64,000 bases of DNA, taken from contig LS997563.1 in assembly GCA_000469685.2 (NCBI GenBank), forward strand, positions 12,657,940 to 12,721,939, in the 5' to 3' direction. Position numbers and translations under genes: made by a program. Below the pieces are notes generated by a model. That model was not told the origin of the DNA, ran no database searches, and saw only the letters and a list, made by a program, of their open reading frames with translations. Below are positions 61,112 through 64,000 of the stretch, one piece after another. Source of the stretch: Haemonchus contortus. Lineage: Eukaryota > Nematoda > Chromadorea > Rhabditida > Trichostrongylidae. Position 1 is the first letter of the stretch; every line of letters begins with the position of its first letter.

Positions 61112-63385
61112 ATGCAAATACCTACTTTGATTGCTATCTTGGTGAGTTTTCATCTTTGGTGACATGCATGGCTTTCTCCAATACTCCATTCAGGTGCTTC
61201 TGTCGCCATCATGCTTGGAAGGTGCGCACTCCTCAAGGTTTTGAGACCCTCAAATTGAGATTCGGATTGTTAGAAACATTTTTCAGCTGCGTTTTGCCCC
61301 ACATCTGACAATGGCATGACCGATGAAATTAGGCAGATTTTCGTTGATAAGCACAATGGATATCGGTTGGTCGTAGTGCCTGCGTAATACATCCATGATA
61401 TCTTTGTGCAGGTGCGACAAGCAAGTTTTTCAGATCTATTATTGCTAAAGGACAGGCCAAAAATAAACTTGGAGGATTCGCTCCGAAAGCAGCTCGAATG
61501 TTGAAAGTGGTACGATGTGAAGCTTTCAGTCCTCGATGATATCTCCTTAGCCCTTAGCCGTTCTGTGCTCTATCAAAAAAGCACGAAAGCATGTGAGTCA
61601 AGGTTTTTTAGGGTTATGATTGCGAAGTTGAAGCAAATACGGCGGCATATGCAAAAGAGTGCAAGTTCGAACATGATCCACCCGAGCAAAGAAATTATTG
61701 GGGGCAGAACTTGTGGATGCTAGGAGGGACTAATTACAGCAAGACGGAGTCTGCAAAATTAGTATGTTGGAATGTTGAGCTCGGTTACAATTCGGTCTCC
61801 TTCGAAAATGGCTTTACATTTCCAGAGCGTCCAAGCCTGGTACTGGGAATTAAAGATGTTTGGTGTGCCAGATGAAAATATCCTGACAATGGAAGTTTTC
61901 GATCGGAGTGTTGGCCACTACACACAGGTGTTTACAGAATTCATAGGTGCACGATTTGACTAACGTCGAAGAGATGCTTTTTACAGGTGGCCTGGCAGTC
62001 TAGTGACAAAATCGGCTGCGCAGTTGAATGGTGTCCAACCATGACACTTGTAGCATGCGAGTACAACCCTGCGTAAGTCAAGGGGATAACAATAACAAGC
62101 TCCTCTTCTGAAACTTTCTTTCAATATTCAAATTACAGAGGAAATAGGATTAATCACTATATTTACGACATCGGAGATCCGTGCACAACTGATGAAGACT
62201 GTCAATGCACTGGCTGCACTTGTAGTAGAGATGAGGCCCTTTGTATTCCTCCAGGGTATACTACTGTCATGCCACCGACCACAGAGAAACCTACTACAAC
62301 ACCTAAAATATACCATCCAGGTTTGAACGATTAAGAGTGTGTTCTTTCGGCTTCGAGCTAACTACTCAAAAGGAACTTCTCTCAGGTGGGATGTGCCCTG
62401 AGAATAATAACGGAATGACAGATGAAGCTAGACAGATGTTCGTCGACAAACACAATGAGTATCGGTAAGTTTTCAGGACGTACAATCTGAAAAAATGTTG
62501 CTGTATTCGTAACAATTCAGATCCCTCATAGCTAAAGGACTAGCTCACAACAATCTTGGAGGGTTTGCTCCAAAAGCGGCAAAAATGATGAAAGTGGTAC
62601 GATTATGTTATAATATGTTTTGATCATAATGATTTGGAGGACCTAAGGCCTTGAAGCCGAGCTTATCTTTACTGTCTTATTCACTTCCATCAAACAACCT
62701 GAGCGAGTACTATAAAGTTTGCAAAGAACTGTTACAGAGCTACAATTGCGAAATTGAAGCGAATGCAGTGGAGTGGGCGAAGGATTGCACGCTTGGGTAC
62801 AACTCTTTGCAGCAAACTAATCAATGGGGTTATAATGTACACTCATTACTACCAAATATTATATTAACAAGACAGAAGCCGCAGCACAGGTTGTAGTATT
62901 GTTGCGTTTGCATCTTCTCCAGAGAGCACCATAGATCCCATTTCAGAGTGTCGAGGCCTGGTTCAACGAGTTACAGAAATATGGCGCCCCTCAAAATAAC
63001 GTTTTCAGTATGGATGTTTACAACCAAAACGTAATTCAGGAATACACTCAGGTGGGAACTGAAAATTAAGCACAGTATTAGAAGGAAAGTTGCTAATTCT
63101 GTCGCTCTAGTTGGCCTGGCAATCGACCAACCAAATTGGTTGTGGGATTTTTTCTTGCTGGAATGGTGCTTCTACATTTGTGGCATGCGAATACAACCCT
63201 GGGTAAGAATAACCATAACAAACTGACTCTCCTCGTAAAGGACTCATGCTGAAAATTGAATTTTCAGAGGAAACTTCATCGGCGAAGTGATTTATGCGAT
63301 GGGAGATCCGTGCACAACTGACGGAGACTGCCAATGTGCTGGTTGTAAATGTAGCAAAGATGAAGCACTTTGTATTGCTCCTTAG
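61112..63385 (+). pseudogene. Double-CAP Ancylostoma-secreted-protein-like gene, copy D, frameshifted
   Basis: Exons by homology: 61112-61141, 61194-61221, 61287-61365, 61434-61509, 61612-61761, 61826-61927, 61987-62072, 62139-62320, 62386-62464, 62521-62596, 62738-62889, 62947-63051, 63111-63202, 63268-63385. A 5-bp insertion in exon 11 (62861-62865, an ATATT duplication) shifts the frame after residue 337. If splicing is unchanged, a stop follows in exon 12, so most of CAP2 beyond its first third is lost. CAP1 is complete but has two substitutions: Glu to Gly in KHNEYR (61358-61360) and Gly to Ser just before GHYTQ (about 61911). It could still make a secreted CAP1-only product, or be a pseudogene. 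Confidence 0.85.
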
Positions 63386-64000
63386 ATGCTGTGGCAATAA
63401 ATCTTCACAAATAAGAACTCATCGAATTCATCGTTTTACGAATAATCATTGGTCAACATTTGCTCCGAATATTACGGTCCTTACACAATACCCTTCGACA
63501 GAATCATATTTGATTACAATCAGTACAGCCCACAATCCAGGATCGGTGGGTACAGTGTATGGCCGCTTTCAGACTTCGACAATCGTCCGTCGGTCCGTTC
63601 AACGCGTGCGAGACGGCGGTCGCTTGCGTGCTGCGACGGCGACGCTAGAGTAGTGTCGACAGCGCTGGCACGTGATGGTGAATAGAATCTAGAACAGTGC
63701 GATAAAGAGCTAACACGGACCATTGCAAATCGTTCGCTCCACTGACTCTTTGTGCTACTGTAATGTAAAGCGACCGCCGTCGCTCAGCGCACGCCAGTGC
63801 GATCTCGCGATGACATTACAGTAGCACAAGGCGTCAGTGGAGCGGACCATTCGCATTGGTCCGAGTTATCTCTTTATCGCACTATTCTAGAACCATTGCA
63901 GTAAACCAAGCGCAAATCGTATGCCCTACTGACAACTGCGACATCCGTCAAGGGTTGCGGACAGTCACGCTGTGTACGACGGGTGTGGTGTGACCTAGTG
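63386..64000. repeat. 3' flank of copy D, matching the flank of copy B
   Basis: Follows 52306-52924 closely, including the AATAAA signal and the inverted repeat of 78-bp arms (63689-63890). The window ends inside this homology, before the point where the MSP gene would lie. Confidence 0.85.

Overview
The window is eukaryotic: genes are split into short exons with TTTCAG-type acceptors, AATAAA poly(A) signals and small introns. It reads as a strongylid nematode, most probably a hookworm. The reasons are four double-CAP 'Ancylostoma-secreted protein' (ASP) genes, a four-domain ShK protein gene, a nematode MSP-domain gene, a tRNA-derived SINE and many decayed Tc1/mariner, Penelope-like and piggyBac-type elements. 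Gene models were built by hand from splice signals and phase; none is supported here by transcripts.

Layout. 1-11 kb is a transposon graveyard: a Penelope-like element (PLE) with a hammerhead-like motif, a 1.26 kb Tc1/mariner element with perfect 26-bp termini, a piggyBac-type MITE, a broken Tc1 transposase and a second PLE tail with its own hammerhead-like motif. 11.5-18.4 kb (- strand) is a 10-exon gene for a secreted 368-aa protein with four ShK domains. 19-25 kb holds SINE and LINE debris. 25.3-32.9 kb (- strand) is a 6-exon gene for a 238-aa cysteine-rich protein of the GDNF-receptor/GAS1 type with a GPI-like tail; its first intron is 5.5 kb. 33-45 kb is mostly empty, with unrecognised candidate exons (38.3, 41.1-41.9 kb), a broken Tc1-like transposase (43.8-44.5 kb) and a second piggyBac-type MITE (45.2 kb).

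45.8-64 kb is the most interesting part. Four nearly identical 14-exon double-CAP ASP genes (A -, B +, C -, D +) form two head-to-head palindromes, A/B and C/D. The 114-bp spacer of the second palindrome is the reverse complement of the first, and a 95-bp indel also flips sides, so C/D looks like an inverted copy of A/B. Other variants pair A with B and C with D, which suggests gene conversion between arms. A, B and C look intact; D carries a 5-bp frameshifting insertion. An MSP-domain gene lies beside B with a premature stop; a truncated, chimeric piece of the same gene marks the left edge beside A.

The recognised genes fit parasite secretion (ASP, ShK), cell-surface signalling (GAS1-like) and sperm or MSP-domain function. 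No operon, CRISPR array, rRNA gene or functional tRNA gene was seen.
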